DNA of 64,000 nucleotides from Nocardia harenae NBRC 108248 (GTDB lineage Bacteria > Actinomycetota > Actinomycetes > Mycobacteriales > Mycobacteriaceae), in assembly GCF_001612885.1 (NCBI RefSeq), contig NZ_BDBH01000011.1:62001-126000 (forward strand), in the 5' to 3' direction. Each line of letters opens with the position of its first letter. Positions within the stretch are counted from its first letter, which is position 1. This document shows positions 14,717 through 22,736 of the stretch, in pieces. A program made the translations under genes and the position numbers. The notes below the pieces were generated by a model. That model made no database searches. It was not told where the DNA came from and saw nothing but the letters and a program-made list of their open reading frames with translations.

Positions 14717-15595
14717 ATGCCCGACCTGTGGGGAGATCTGCTCGAGTGCCTCGACCTGCGCCAGCGGCCGACCACGCCACCCGGTGACCGCGGCAGGCGC
14801 CGCGAGACCCTGACCGTCTACGAGGGCCCGAGCCTGCCGCTCGACCACGGCTGGCTCTACGGCGGCCAGGTGCTCGCGCAGATCGTGCGCGCGGCCCAGC
14901 TCGCCTGCCCGGCCAAGGCGGTGAAGTCGCTGCACACGCTCTTCGCGCACGAGGGCAAGGGCGACGCCCCGGTCTACTACATCGTGCAGCGCCAGCAGGA
15001 GGGCCGCTCCTTCGCCGCGCTCACCGTCACCGCGCGGCAGAAGCGCGACGTCGTCGCCACCGCCATGGTCTCGCTGCACCTGCCGGAAGACGGCCCGGCG
15101 CACCAGACCGCCCCCGAGCTCCCCGCGCTGCCCGGCCCCGGCCACGCCGTCACCGTGCCGCTGCTGCCCTGGGAGACCAGGGCCACCGCCGACCTGGACG
15201 ACCCCGGCGCCGAGCCGCCCGACTTCGACCTCTGGATGCGCACCCCCGAGGCGCCGCCGGAGCTGCACGCGGCGCTGGCCGCCTACGCCACCGACCTCTT
15301 CCCCATCGGCACCGCGCTGCGCCCGCTCGGCGGGGTGAGCCAGGCGGGCAACGGCACCGACTTCACCTCGGCGCCGATCACGCACTCGCTCTGGTTCCAC
15401 CGCGCGCTGCGCGCCGACGACTGGCTGCTGCTGCTGCACCACAGCCCGCTGGTGGCGCACGGCCGCTGCTACGGCCGCGGCGACGTCTTCACCGGCGACG
15501 GCGCGCTGGTCGCCTCCTTCGCGCAGGAGGGGCTGCTCCGCTTCCGGCCCGACTGCTGCCCTGTGGCTGGGTGGGCGAGCCGCGCAGCACGGTGA
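14717..15595 (+). CDS. tesB: Acyl-CoA thioesterase II, TesB-like (copy 2)
   Basis: This 292-residue protein is a paralogue of the thioesterase at 11508. It shares MPDLWGDLLE at the start, YGGQVLAQIVRAAQLACPAKAV in the first hot-dog domain, KSLHTLFAHEGKGD, and YATDLFPIGTALRP, THSLWFHRA and VASFAQEGLLRFR in the second. Compared with copy 1 it has an insertion after residue 14 (RQRPTTPPGDRGRR) and a longer tail rich in Cys, Ala and Arg (DCCPVAGWASRAAR), which may be a recent extension by loss of an earlier stop. The expected reaction is hydrolysis of an acyl-CoA. It is divergent from acyl-CoA synthetase 1, so activation and release of the same type of acid may be tuned together. Confidence 0.88.
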   Translation: MPDLWGDLLECLDLRQRPTTPPGDRGRRRETLTVYEGPSLPLDHGWLYGGQVLAQIVRAAQLACPAKAVKSLHTLFAHEGKGDAPVYYIVQRQQEGRSFAALTVTARQKRDVVATAMVSLHLPEDGPAHQTAPELPALPGPGHAVTVPLLPWETRATADLDDPGAEPPDFDLWMRTPEAPPELHAALAAYATDLFPIGTALRPLGGVSQAGNGTDFTSAPITHSLWFHRALRADDWLLLLHHSPLVAHGRCYGRGDVFTGDGALVASFAQEGLLRFRPDCCPVAGWASRAAR

Positions 15596-15622
15596 CCGGC
15601 GCCGAGCTGGCGTCCTGACGCC

Positions 15623-16195
15623 TCAGCCCACCGGCACCAGGTCGGTGCCGCCCCACGCGCCGGTGAGCAGCAGTTCGCCGCTGCGGAAGACCTCGGAGTT
15701 CTCGATATCGGCACCCCGCAGCCCCGCCGCCGCGAGCGCGCAGCCCTTGAAGGCGCGCGCCGCGACGCTGAGCGTGTGATGCACCGTGCCCAGCCGGACA
15801 TCCAGCTCGGCCGGGAGCTCCTCGCCCCAGACCGCGACCTCGATCAGCCCGTTGTCCAGGCAGTCCAGCACGCCCCGGCGCACCCGCGGGTCGGCGTCGA
15901 AGAGCTCGGGCGCCACCGCGACCGCGTGCGGCCAGGTGTCGTGCACGGCGCTCTGCAGCGAGGTCTCCAGATCCAGCACGGTGGCGCCGAGGATCTCCAG
16001 CGACCGCGCGTCGGAGGTGTCGGCCAGTACGACGGTCACCTCCCAGCCCGCCATGGTGCGATCGCACAGCCAGCCGCCCGCGTACCGCACCACATCGGCG
16101 GCGGTCGGCGCGACCACGGCGAGGCGGTACCGCAGCAGATGCTTGCGCGAGTGGGCCCGCCTGCCGGTGGCGGGATCGGAGGTGTGAGCAGCCAT
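15623..16195 (-). CDS. Conserved protein of unknown function, paralogue of 32289-32873
   Basis: This 190-residue protein contains RYRLAVVAPTAADVVRYAGG, WLCDRTMAGWEVTVVLAD, LEILGATVLDLE, SVAARAFKGCALAAAG and VFRSGELLL. The protein at 32289-32873 has the same order of blocks (RHRLAVVAPDAADVIRHAGG, WLFDRSAAGWEVTVLVAD, LRILGATVLDL, SVAARAFKSCALAAAG, VFGTGELLP). I do not recognise a named family. There is no signal peptide and only mildly hydrophobic segments, so it is probably cytoplasmic. Both copies lie beside units carrying the regulon palindrome. This one is divergent from the AhpD-like gene, and the palindrome at 16228 lies between them. Confidence 0.7.
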   Translation of the reverse strand: MAAHTSDPATGRRAHSRKHLLRYRLAVVAPTAADVVRYAGGWLCDRTMAGWEVTVVLADTSDARSLEILGATVLDLETSLQSAVHDTWPHAVAVAPELFDADPRVRRGVLDCLDNGLIEVAVWGEELPAELDVRLGTVHHTLSVAARAFKGCALAAAGLRGADIENSEVFRSGELLLTGAWGGTDLVPVG

Positions 16196-16227
16196 GATGG
16201 TCCGTTCTGCGCGTCGCTCTCTTTTGT

Positions 16228-16242
16228 GGAAAGTATATTCTC
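16228..16242. promoter_or_regulatory. Regulon palindrome between divergent genes
   Basis: GGAAAGTATATTCTC has a perfect right arm (TTCTC) and a weaker left arm. A further half-site GGGAGAATCC follows at 16248-16257. It lies 33 bases before the minus gene at 16195 and 72 bases before the plus gene at 16314. Confidence 0.5.
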
Positions 16243-16313
16243 ATCCTGGGAGAATCCATATGCGGAATCGGCACAATCCGTTGCCGATCCTCGAATCCGA
16301 CAGGAGACCCGTC

Positions 16314-16865
16314 ATGGCTCTGACCCCCCTTCCGGGCGATCAGTGGGACGAGGAGGTCGACAAGGCCCTCTCCCGCATGCTGCCGAAGGAACGCCGCAAC
16401 CCCGATGGCGCGGGCAACGCGCTCTCGGTCCTGGTCCGGCATCCCGACCTGACCCGCGCCTTTCTCGGCTTCAATGTGCACCTGCTCTTCAACTCCACGA
16501 TCGCGCCGCGGGAGCGCGAGCTGATCATCCTCCGGGTGGCGCACCGTCGGGAGTGCACCTACGAGTGGCTGCACCACGTGGCCATGGGGAAGGAGGCCGG
16601 GCTGACCGATGCCGAGGTGGCGGCGGCCGAGCGCACCGGCGACGCCCCCGACCCCTTCGACCGGCTGCTGCTCGAGGCCGTGGACGAGCTGGACGACAAG
16701 TCGGTGCTCTCCGCGCAGACCTGGGACGCGCTCGGCGAGCGCTTCGACGACCGCCAGCGCATGGACTTCGTCTTCACCGTCGGCTGCTACACCACGCTGG
16801 CGCTGGCCTTCAACACCTTCGGCATCTCCCCCGACCCCACCGCGGGGTACGAGGGCAAGCGCTGA
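16314..16865 (+). CDS. Carboxymuconolactone decarboxylase / AhpD-like protein
   Basis: This 183-residue protein starts at ATG 16314 behind AGGAGACCC; upstream in-frame Met codons have no such site. The core RERELIILRVAHRRECTYEWLHHVAMGKEAGLTD carries the family pattern, with a single Cys in ECTYEWLHH rather than the CxxC of true AhpD peroxidase reductants. The expected fold is an all-helical hexamer. Without the second Cys, alkylhydroperoxidase activity is unlikely and a decarboxylase or isomerase-like role in the local pathway is possible. It is a single gene ended by a hairpin at 16873-16901. Confidence 0.85.
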   Translation: MALTPLPGDQWDEEVDKALSRMLPKERRNPDGAGNALSVLVRHPDLTRAFLGFNVHLLFNSTIAPRERELIILRVAHRRECTYEWLHHVAMGKEAGLTDAEVAAAERTGDAPDPFDRLLLEAVDELDDKSVLSAQTWDALGERFDDRQRMDFVFTVGCYTTLALAFNTFGISPDPTAGYEGKR

Positions 16866-16872
16866 CGACAGC

Positions 16873-16901
16873 GGCGCGGACCCGGCATCCGGGCCCGCGC
16901 C
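16873..16901. terminator. Bidirectional hairpin after the AhpD-like gene
   Basis: The arms 16873-16885 and 16889-16901 pair over 13 positions with one A-C mismatch and a 3-base CAT loop. It lies between the stop at 16865 and the convergent stop at 16915. Confidence 0.6.
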
Positions 16902-16914
16902 GCGTGCGCGCGAA

Positions 16915-18090
16915 TCAGGCGCGGGGCAACCCGAGCACCCGCTGCGCGATGATATTGCGCTGGATCTCCGAGGTGCCGCCCGCGATGGTGCCCGCGAAGC
17001 TGCGCAGGTAGCGCTCGAACCAGCCGCACCAGAAGTTCTCCAGGTTCAGCGGGCTCGGCGGCGAGCTGATGGCCGGGGAGGCGAGACCGCCGGTGCCGAC
17101 CGCCGTGAGCGCGTGCTCGGTGGCGGTCTGCACCGCCTCCGAGCCGAGCACCTTGAGCACCGAGAGCGCGGGGACGTCCTGCTCGCCGCGGGCCGCCCTG
17201 GCCAGCGCGGCCGAGCCGAGCAGCCGGAGCGCGTGGCTGTCCATGACCAGCCCGGCGTAGGCGTCCCGGTCGAAGACGGTCTGCGGGCGGAAGTCGGCGA
17301 GCAGCTCCTGCATGCGGTCGGCGTAGCCGAGCCAGAGCAGGGTGCGCTCGTGGCCGAGCGAGCCGTTGGCCACCGTCCAGCCGCCGTTCTCCGGGCCGAC
17401 CAGGTTCGCGACCGGCACCCGCACGCCCTCGAAGTAGACCTCGTTGAAGTCCAGGTCGTCCGGTTCGCAGGCGGAGGGGAACGGGCGGCGGGTGACGCCG
17501 GGGGTGTCGGTGGGGATCAGCAGCACGCTGATGCCCTTGTGCTTGGGCGCGGCCGGGTCGGTGCGGACGAAGGTGAGCAGCACGTCGGCATCGTGGGCGC
17601 CGGAGGTCCAGACCTTCTGTCCGTCCACCACGTAGTGGTCGCCCTCGCGGACGGCCCTGGTGCGCAACCCCGCCAGGTCCGAGCCCGCGCCGGGCTCGCT
17701 CATGCCGAGCGCGGCGGTGATCTGCGCGCGCAGGATCGGCACCGCCCACGCGCGCTTCTGCTCCTCGGTGCCGAACGACAGCAGCGAGGCCGCGATGATG
17801 CCGACGCCCTGCGGATTGAACGAGTGGTAGATCCGCCGCTTGGACAGCTCCGCCAGGTGCACGTACTGCTGCAACACACTGGCATTGCGCCCGCCGAACT
17901 CGGGCGGGTTGGCCGGCAGCAACCAGCCACTGTCGAAGAGCAGCCGCTGCCAGCGCCGCGCCCACTCCGGCACGTGCGCACTGGATGTGGAGCGCTCGGT
18001 GGCCTCGGCCGCGCTCGGCTGGTTCTTGTTCAGGAACTCGACGAACTCGGCGCGGAACGCCTCGACCTCGGGATCAAACGAGAGTTGCAC
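16915..18090 (-). CDS. Acyl-CoA dehydrogenase subunit 1 (FadE-like)
   Basis: This 391-residue flavoprotein oxidises an acyl-CoA to the 2,3-enoyl-CoA. It shows ITAALGMSEPGAGSDLAGLRTRA and VVDGQKVWTSGAHDADVLL (FAD and substrate contacts), FPSACEPDDLDFNEVYFEGVRVP, and the C-terminal GTIAGGTSEIQRNIIAQRVLGLPR typical of the family. The GTG at 18090 is chosen because it lies within the last 17 bases of the preceding gene, giving coupling. The pair of adjacent, diverged dehydrogenase genes is the arrangement of the heterotetrameric FadE complexes used in actinobacterial steroid side-chain oxidation. The substrate here is unknown. Confidence 0.88.
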   Translation of the reverse strand: MQLSFDPEVEAFRAEFVEFLNKNQPSAAEATERSTSSAHVPEWARRWQRLLFDSGWLLPANPPEFGGRNASVLQQYVHLAELSKRRIYHSFNPQGVGIIAASLLSFGTEEQKRAWAVPILRAQITAALGMSEPGAGSDLAGLRTRAVREGDHYVVDGQKVWTSGAHDADVLLTFVRTDPAAPKHKGISVLLIPTDTPGVTRRPFPSACEPDDLDFNEVYFEGVRVPVANLVGPENGGWTVANGSLGHERTLLWLGYADRMQELLADFRPQTVFDRDAYAGLVMDSHALRLLGSAALARAARGEQDVPALSVLKVLGSEAVQTATEHALTAVGTGGLASPAISSPPSPLNLENFWCGWFERYLRSFAGTIAGGTSEIQRNIIAQRVLGLPRA

Positions 18091-19072
18091 GGTACTCCTC
18101 GGCCACGTGCGCCCGGTGCTCGGCCGCGCCGCCGAGCAGCAGCTCGCCGGTCTTGGCCCGCTTGAGCGCGAATTGCAGATCGTTCTCCCAGGTGAAGCCC
18201 ATGGCGCCGAAGAGCTGGAGGCCGTGCCGGAACACCACCGACTGGCACTCCCCCGCCGCCGCCTTCGCCATCGAGGCCGCGAGCCCGCGCCGCGGGTCGT
18301 CCTCGGCCAGGCAGAGCGCGGCGAAGAAGCCGAGCGCCTTGGCCCGCTCGATGGCGATGTGCATATCGGCGGCCTTGTGCTGCACCGCCTGGAACGACCC
18401 GATGACGGTGTCGAACTGCCTGCGCGTGCGCACATGCTCCAGCACCAGGTCCAGGATGCGGCGGCAGGCGCCGACGGTGTGCAGCGCGAGCCCGGTGAGT
18501 GCGTGCTGCCTGGCCCGCACCACGTCCGCGGCGCTGCGGTCGGCGTCGGTGAGCCGGACCCCGTCGAAGGTGACCTCGGCCAGGTGCAGCACCGGGTCGA
18601 AAACCGAGGTGCGGCGGGCACTCACCGCGTCGGCCGGGACCACGAAGACGCCCGCGCCGGTGACGACCGCGAGCCGCTCGGCCCGGTCGCCGTCGAGCAC
18701 GTGGTGCGCGGTGCCGGTGAGCAGCCAGCCGGTGCCGTCCGGGGCGGCGGTGATGCCGTCGTAGACGGCGGCGCCCGGCCGCTCCACCTTGCCGATGCCC
18801 GGCACCAGCGGCGCGAACTGCGACATGGTGGCGAGGAACGGGGTGGGGTCGGTGGCCCGGCCCAGCTCCTCGAAGAGAATGCCGAGCTCCACCGTCTCGC
18901 CCGGCTCGGTCAGCTCGGTCCAGCCGAGGCCGACGTAGGTCTGCCAGAGCGGGCCGGGGTCCGCACCCCGGTCGACGATGTCCCTGATGAGTGCGGGCGG
19001 GCACTCCTTCGCCGCGACGTCACGCACCGTCTCGCGCAACAGCCGCTGGTCGGAGTCGAACTCGAACAGCAT
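18074..19072 (-). CDS. Acyl-CoA dehydrogenase subunit 2 (FadE-like)
   Basis: This 332-residue protein is shorter than a typical acyl-CoA dehydrogenase. It opens with MLFEFDSDQRLLRETVRDVAA, has the middle beta-domain WLLTGTAHHVLDGDRAERLAVV, and a C-terminal four-helix domain with RTRRQFDTVIGSFQAVQHKAAD and FRHGLQLFGAMGFTWENDL. The GSFQAVQHKAAD and GAMGFTWE blocks match the second chain of heteromeric acyl-CoA dehydrogenases. It is the promoter-proximal gene of the pair and overlaps the next gene by 17 bases. A regulon palindrome (19105-19119) lies 32 bases upstream of the ATG. Confidence 0.88.
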   Translation of the reverse strand: MLFEFDSDQRLLRETVRDVAAKECPPALIRDIVDRGADPGPLWQTYVGLGWTELTEPGETVELGILFEELGRATDPTPFLATMSQFAPLVPGIGKVERPGAAVYDGITAAPDGTGWLLTGTAHHVLDGDRAERLAVVTGAGVFVVPADAVSARRTSVFDPVLHLAEVTFDGVRLTDADRSAADVVRARQHALTGLALHTVGACRRILDLVLEHVRTRRQFDTVIGSFQAVQHKAADMHIAIERAKALGFFAALCLAEDDPRRGLAASMAKAAAGECQSVVFRHGLQLFGAMGFTWENDLQFALKRAKTGELLLGGAAEHRAHVAEEYRATLV

Positions 19073-19104
19073 CTCGGCCTGCCTCCTCGCCGTACCTCGT
19101 CATG

Positions 19105-19119
19105 AGAACTATATTCTCA
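19105..19119. promoter_or_regulatory. Regulon palindrome before the acyl-CoA dehydrogenase pair
   Basis: GAGAACTATATTCTC lies within TGAGAACTATATTCTCA (19104-19120), one of the best copies of the operator. The next gene is the minus-strand dehydrogenase starting at 19072. Confidence 0.75.
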
Positions 19120-19171
19120 TATTCAAGAGTTACCATTTCACGGCGCGGAACGCCAGGCAGGGGCGGTGTGG

Positions 19172-19660
19172 TCAGCCGCGGCCTGCGGCGCGCTCGGTGC
19201 CGCGCTCCAGGGCGGCGTTCAGGGTCTCGACGAAGGCGAGCAGAGTCGTGAGCGTTTCCTCGTCGTCCGGGATGCTCTGGCCGATGGCGCCGAAGAGCGG
19301 GGCGACGGCGACCTCGGCGCGCACCGCGACCAGCTCCACCCGGACCCGGCGGCGGTCCTCGGCGTCCCGGCTGCGCCGCACGTACCCGGCCTTCTCCAGC
19401 CGGTCGACCACGGTGGTGACGGCGCCGCCCCTGGTGATGCCGAGGCGGTCGGCGAGCTGGCCGGGGGTGAGCGGGCCCGCCATGCTGAGCATGTTCAGCG
19501 CGCTCAGGTCGGTGACGGTGATGCCGAGCCGGGCCGCGACGGCGGAGTGGAAAACCACCGTCGCGGTGGCCTGGGCGCGCAGCGCGTCGCGCAGGGCGCG
19601 CGCGGTGTCCGATCCGCGCAGGGCGCGGGCGTCCGATCGGGTGTCCTTCGCCGCGGGCAT
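19172..19660 (-). CDS. MarR-family transcriptional regulator
   Basis: This 162-residue winged-helix protein starts at ATG 19660 after GGAAGGACGCGACC; the upstream in-frame extension would cross its own palindromes. The DNA-binding part is LNMLSMAGPLTPGQLADRLGITRGGAVTTVVDRLEKAGYVRR followed by the wing RDAEDRRRVRVELV, as in MarR proteins. It would bind as a dimer to the inverted repeats at 19693-19714, so autoregulation is likely. It lies between the acyl-CoA dehydrogenase pair and the SDR-P450 unit, all on the minus strand. It could control the resistance or catabolic genes around it, though its operator differs from the regulon palindrome. Confidence 0.85.
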   Translation of the reverse strand: MPAAKDTRSDARALRGSDTARALRDALRAQATATVVFHSAVAARLGITVTDLSALNMLSMAGPLTPGQLADRLGITRGGAVTTVVDRLEKAGYVRRSRDAEDRRRVRVELVAVRAEVAVAPLFGAIGQSIPDDEETLTTLLAFVETLNAALERGTERAAGRG

Positions 19661-19692
19661 GGTCGCGTCCTTCCGCCGTTCTCTCCGAGATA

Positions 19693-19714
19693 GAGAGACT
19701 CTCGATCCGAGAGT
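19693..19714. promoter_or_regulatory. Probable MarR operator: overlapping inverted repeats
   Basis: GAGAGACTCTC (19693-19703) is a perfect palindrome. Overlapping it, ACTCTCG-ATC-CGAGAGT (19698-19714) is a perfect 7-base inverted repeat. Both lie 33 to 54 bases upstream of the MarR ATG. MarR proteins commonly bind such dyads in their own promoters. Confidence 0.55.
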
Positions 19715-19769
19715 AGCGCGGGCTTCACGGGGTGCGCCCCGCGGCGGGCACACCCCGTACTCCACTGCG

Positions 19770-20603
19770 CTACTTGAGCATCGAGCCCGCGTCGACCGGC
19801 AGCGGAACACCGGTGATGAACCGCGCCTCGTCGGAGACCAGGTAGAGCACCGCGTTGCTGACGTCCACCGCGTCCACCCACGGGGTGGGCAGGGTGTGGA
19901 ACATCTGGCAGATCGGCTTCAGGTCGTCCGGGCCCGGGTTCTCCAGGTCCGGGCGGAACAGCTTGTAGGTGCCCTCGTTGAGCAGCATGTCGGTGCTGAC
20001 GTGCGTCGGGTGCACCGAGTTGCAGCGGATGTTCTGGTGCCCCAGCTCCACCGCGAAGGTGCGCATGAGCCCGACGATGCCGTGCTTGGCGGCGACGTAG
20101 TGCCCGACGTTCGGGTACGCCTTGAGCCCGCCCACCGAGCTGGTCAGCACGATGGAGCCGCTGCCGTTCGCCTGCAGGTGCGGAATGGCGGCCTTGACGC
20201 TCTTCCAGACGCCGGTCAGGTTGACCCCGATCATGTCGTCCCAGAGGTCCTCGCGCATCTCCACCAGCGCGCCGCCCTCGTTGGCGAGCCCGGCGTTGGC
20301 GATGACGATGTCCAGCTTGCCCAGCTGCTCGACCGCGCCGTCCAGCCCGGCCTTGACCGCGTCGAAGTCGCGGACGTCCGCCTCGATGGTGACGACCCGG
20401 CCGCCCGCCGCCTTGACCAGGTCGGCGGTCTCCGCCAGATCCTCCGCGGTCGGCATGGGGAAGGGCACGTTGTCCAGCTGCTTGCAGACATCGAGCGCGA
20501 TGATGTCGGCGCCCTCCTGGGCCAGCCGGACCGCGTGGCTGCGACCCTGGCCGCGCGCCGCGCCGGTGATGAAGGCGACCTTGCCGTCGACCCGTCCGGT
20601 CAT
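19770..20603 (-). CDS. Short-chain dehydrogenase, mycofactocin-coupled type (1)
   Basis: This 277-residue SDR has the nucleotide-binding motif VAFITGAARGQGRSHAVRLAQEGADIIALDVC, NAG at about residue 95, the catalytic Ser in LTSSVGG and Tyr/Lys in YVAAKHG. The GQGRSHAVRLAxEGADII signature with the following insertion marks the SDR group that keeps NAD tightly bound and passes electrons to mycofactocin. It should interconvert an alcohol and a carbonyl group. It is 25 bases downstream of the P450 gene (20629-21909) in one minus-strand operon, so it may oxidise the alcohol made by that P450. A relative is at 45761-46621. Confidence 0.88.
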   Translation of the reverse strand: MTGRVDGKVAFITGAARGQGRSHAVRLAQEGADIIALDVCKQLDNVPFPMPTAEDLAETADLVKAAGGRVVTIEADVRDFDAVKAGLDGAVEQLGKLDIVIANAGLANEGGALVEMREDLWDDMIGVNLTGVWKSVKAAIPHLQANGSGSIVLTSSVGGLKAYPNVGHYVAAKHGIVGLMRTFAVELGHQNIRCNSVHPTHVSTDMLLNEGTYKLFRPDLENPGPDDLKPICQMFHTLPTPWVDAVDVSNAVLYLVSDEARFITGVPLPVDAGSMLK

Positions 20604-20628
20604 CGTGAACCTCTCTCCGTTGTGTCGT

Positions 20629-21909
20629 TCAGGGATGGGGGGTGAAGGTGATGTGCAGGTTGCTCAGCCCGCGCAGGATGAAGGTGGGCTCGTAGTCGTA
20701 GCGGCGCTCGCCGGCCGGGCCGTGGCGCTCCTCGTCGATCTTGATGTCGAGCATCCGATCCAGGATCCGCTCGATCGAGACCCGGCCCTCGACCCGCGCC
20801 AGCGGGCCGCCGGGGCAGGAGTGCACGCCGCGGCCGAACGCCATGTGCTCGCGGAAGTTCTTGCGGTCCAGCCGGAATTCGTGCGGGTTCTCGAAGCGGC
20901 GCGGGTCGCGGTTGGCGGCGCCGGGGCAGAACATGACGGTCGAGCCGACCGGGATCTCCACCTCGCCGATCCGGGTGGCGCGCTTGGCCAGCCGGAAGCC
21001 GGACTTGACGGGCGAGTCCATGCGCAGCGTCTCCTCGATGAAGTTCGGGATCAGGCTGCGGTCGTCGCGCAGCGCCTGCTGCACCTCGGGGTGGTCGCCG
21101 AGCACCCGCATGGCGGCGCTCAGCAGCTTGGCGGTGGTCTCCTGGCCCGCGGCGAAGAGGAAGGTGGCCGAGCGCACCACATCGATCACCTCGGGCGTGG
21201 AGCCGTCCGGGTACTTGGCCTGGGCCAGCGAGGTGAGGACGTCGTCGCGCGGGTTCTCCCTGCGATCGGTGATGTACTGCACGAACTTGTCGTCCAGCCA
21301 CTCCAGCGGGTTCGAGGCGACGATCTCGCTCTTCAGCGAGCCCACCTGGGAGCCGGGGCGCTCGGCGCCGAGCACCACCCGGAACTGCTGGTGGTCCTCC
21401 TCCGGCACGCCGAGCATGTCGGCGACGACCAGCAGCGAGAACGGCTTGGCGTACTCGGCGAGGAACTCGGACTTCCCCTCGGCCAGGAACTCGTCCAGCT
21501 GCTGGTCGGCCAGCCGCCACATGAACGCCTCGTTCTCCTTGAGGCGGGCCGGGGTGAGCAGGCGGTTCAGCACCGAGCGGGCGTAGGTGTGCTGCGGCGC
21601 GTCCATGGTGACCATGTGCTCGAACATCGGGAGCTGCGAGCGGTGCCGCTCGATCAGCTCGGTGATGTCCTCGCCCTCGATCCGGAAGGGCAGCGGCGGG
21701 AACGGGCCGCCGACGGCGATGGCCGAGGAGAAGGTCTGCTCGGTGTCGCGCAGGACCTCGGTGGCTTCCTCGTATCCGGTGACGGCGTAGACGCCGAAGG
21801 TGGGCTCCTGCTTGACCGGGCACTGGGCGCGCAGGTGGTCGAAGTAGGGATGCGGATCCGGCACCAGGCTCGGATCAGTGAAGTAGTCGATGGTGTCGAA
21901 GTCGGTCAT
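20629..21909 (-). CDS. Cytochrome P450 (1)
   Basis: This 426-residue soluble bacterial P450 has the I-helix motif FLFAAGQETTAKLL, the ExxR of the K helix in IEETLRMDSP, and the haem loop HMAFGRGVHSCPGGPLAR with the Cys thiolate. It should hydroxylate a hydrophobic substrate using electrons from a ferredoxin. No ferredoxin gene adjoins it; the two small ferredoxins at 46633 and 53432 may serve it. It is closely similar in sequence to the P450 at 53617-54912 (same DPxPYFDELRAQCPV start and FILRGLxxLHxxF end). A perfect copy of the regulon palindrome (21944-21958) lies 34 bases upstream of the ATG. Confidence 0.92.
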   Translation of the reverse strand: MTDFDTIDYFTDPSLVPDPHPYFDHLRAQCPVKQEPTFGVYAVTGYEEATEVLRDTEQTFSSAIAVGGPFPPLPFRIEGEDITELIERHRSQLPMFEHMVTMDAPQHTYARSVLNRLLTPARLKENEAFMWRLADQQLDEFLAEGKSEFLAEYAKPFSLLVVADMLGVPEEDHQQFRVVLGAERPGSQVGSLKSEIVASNPLEWLDDKFVQYITDRRENPRDDVLTSLAQAKYPDGSTPEVIDVVRSATFLFAAGQETTAKLLSAAMRVLGDHPEVQQALRDDRSLIPNFIEETLRMDSPVKSGFRLAKRATRIGEVEIPVGSTVMFCPGAANRDPRRFENPHEFRLDRKNFREHMAFGRGVHSCPGGPLARVEGRVSIERILDRMLDIKIDEERHGPAGERRYDYEPTFILRGLSNLHITFTPHP

Positions 21910-21943
21910 GGAAAGCTCCTCGGAAACAATGATATCTCAGTTG

Positions 21944-21958
21944 GAGAATTATATTCTC
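21944..21958. promoter_or_regulatory. Regulon palindrome before the P450-SDR operon
   Basis: GAGAATTATATTCTC is a perfect 5-base-arm copy with an A/T centre. It lies 34 bases upstream of the P450 ATG on the minus strand, between that gene and the end of the mce operon. Confidence 0.75.
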
Positions 21959-21999
21959 GCGCCGGTGCGAGGGGTCCCCGGATCGCCCGGAGGGGTGCG

Positions 22000-22725
22000 T
22001 CAGGGCAGGTAGACGCGGCTGGCGAGCCAGCGGCCGTCGACCAGGCGCATGGTCATCTCGACCCGGCTGCGGTCGACCCTCGGGTCCGCGGAGGCGGCAT
22101 TGGTGACGGTCTGGTCGATGAAGAGCAGGACCTCGACCTCGGTCTCGGTCGCCGACTTGACGGCGGCGTCGAGGACCGTGCCCTTCCCGGTCGCCTTGTT
22201 CTCCAGGAGGAGCTGGCGGAGCTGGCCGCTGGAGCGCGTGTACATGTCGCGGAACTCGCCGGTGGAGCCGTCGAGTACCGCGGTGAAGCCCGCGTCGAGG
22301 TTGTTGGAGTCGACGCTGGTCAGGGTGACGGCGTAGCTCTTCGCCGCCGCCAGGGCGGCGTCACCTGCCGCGTCGACCTTGCGCTCGTCGCGGAGCTGGA
22401 GGCCGAGGACGATGGCTGCGGTGATCGCGGCGACGGCGATCAGTGCCGTCACCGGCAGGATGGCCTTGCGGGCGATGCGCAGCAGTACCGCGCCGCGGGT
22501 CTCGCCGCCACCTGCGGTGGCATTCTCGGCCGGGGTGCCACCGGCGGGGTCGGCCGGTTTCGCCGCGGTGGAGCCCGCCGGCTTCGCGGCCTCCGACTGC
22601 GCGGGCTGCTCGGCAGCGTCACCCTTCTGGGTGGCGCCCTTGTCGAGCGCGGGTTTCGCGGCGGCGGCAGGACTTTCGTCCTCGGCGCCCGGCCGGGCGT
22701 CAACGGCGGTGTCGGTGTCACTCAT
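22000..22725 (-). CDS. Mce-associated membrane protein (Mas)
   Basis: This 241-residue protein is the last gene of the mce operon. The first 90 residues are Ala/Pro/Lys-rich and disordered. One membrane segment follows (ILPVTALIAVAAITAAIVLGLQL), then an exported domain of about 130 residues (AAAKSYAVTLTSVDSNN, FRDMYTRSSGQLRQLL, VEVLLFIDQTVTN, VEMTMRLVDGRWLASRV) that matches the SnoaL-like fold of Mce-associated proteins. These stabilise or position the Mce complex in the periplasm. The start at ATG 22725 follows GAGAGGAACC and is 11 bases after the mceF stop. Confidence 0.85.
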   Translation of the reverse strand: MSDTDTAVDARPGAEDESPAAAAKPALDKGATQKGDAAEQPAQSEAAKPAGSTAAKPADPAGGTPAENATAGGGETRGAVLLRIARKAILPVTALIAVAAITAAIVLGLQLRDERKVDAAGDAALAAAKSYAVTLTSVDSNNLDAGFTAVLDGSTGEFRDMYTRSSGQLRQLLLENKATGKGTVLDAAVKSATETEVEVLLFIDQTVTNAASADPRVDRSRVEMTMRLVDGRWLASRVYLP

Positions 22726-22736
22726 GATGGTTCCTC

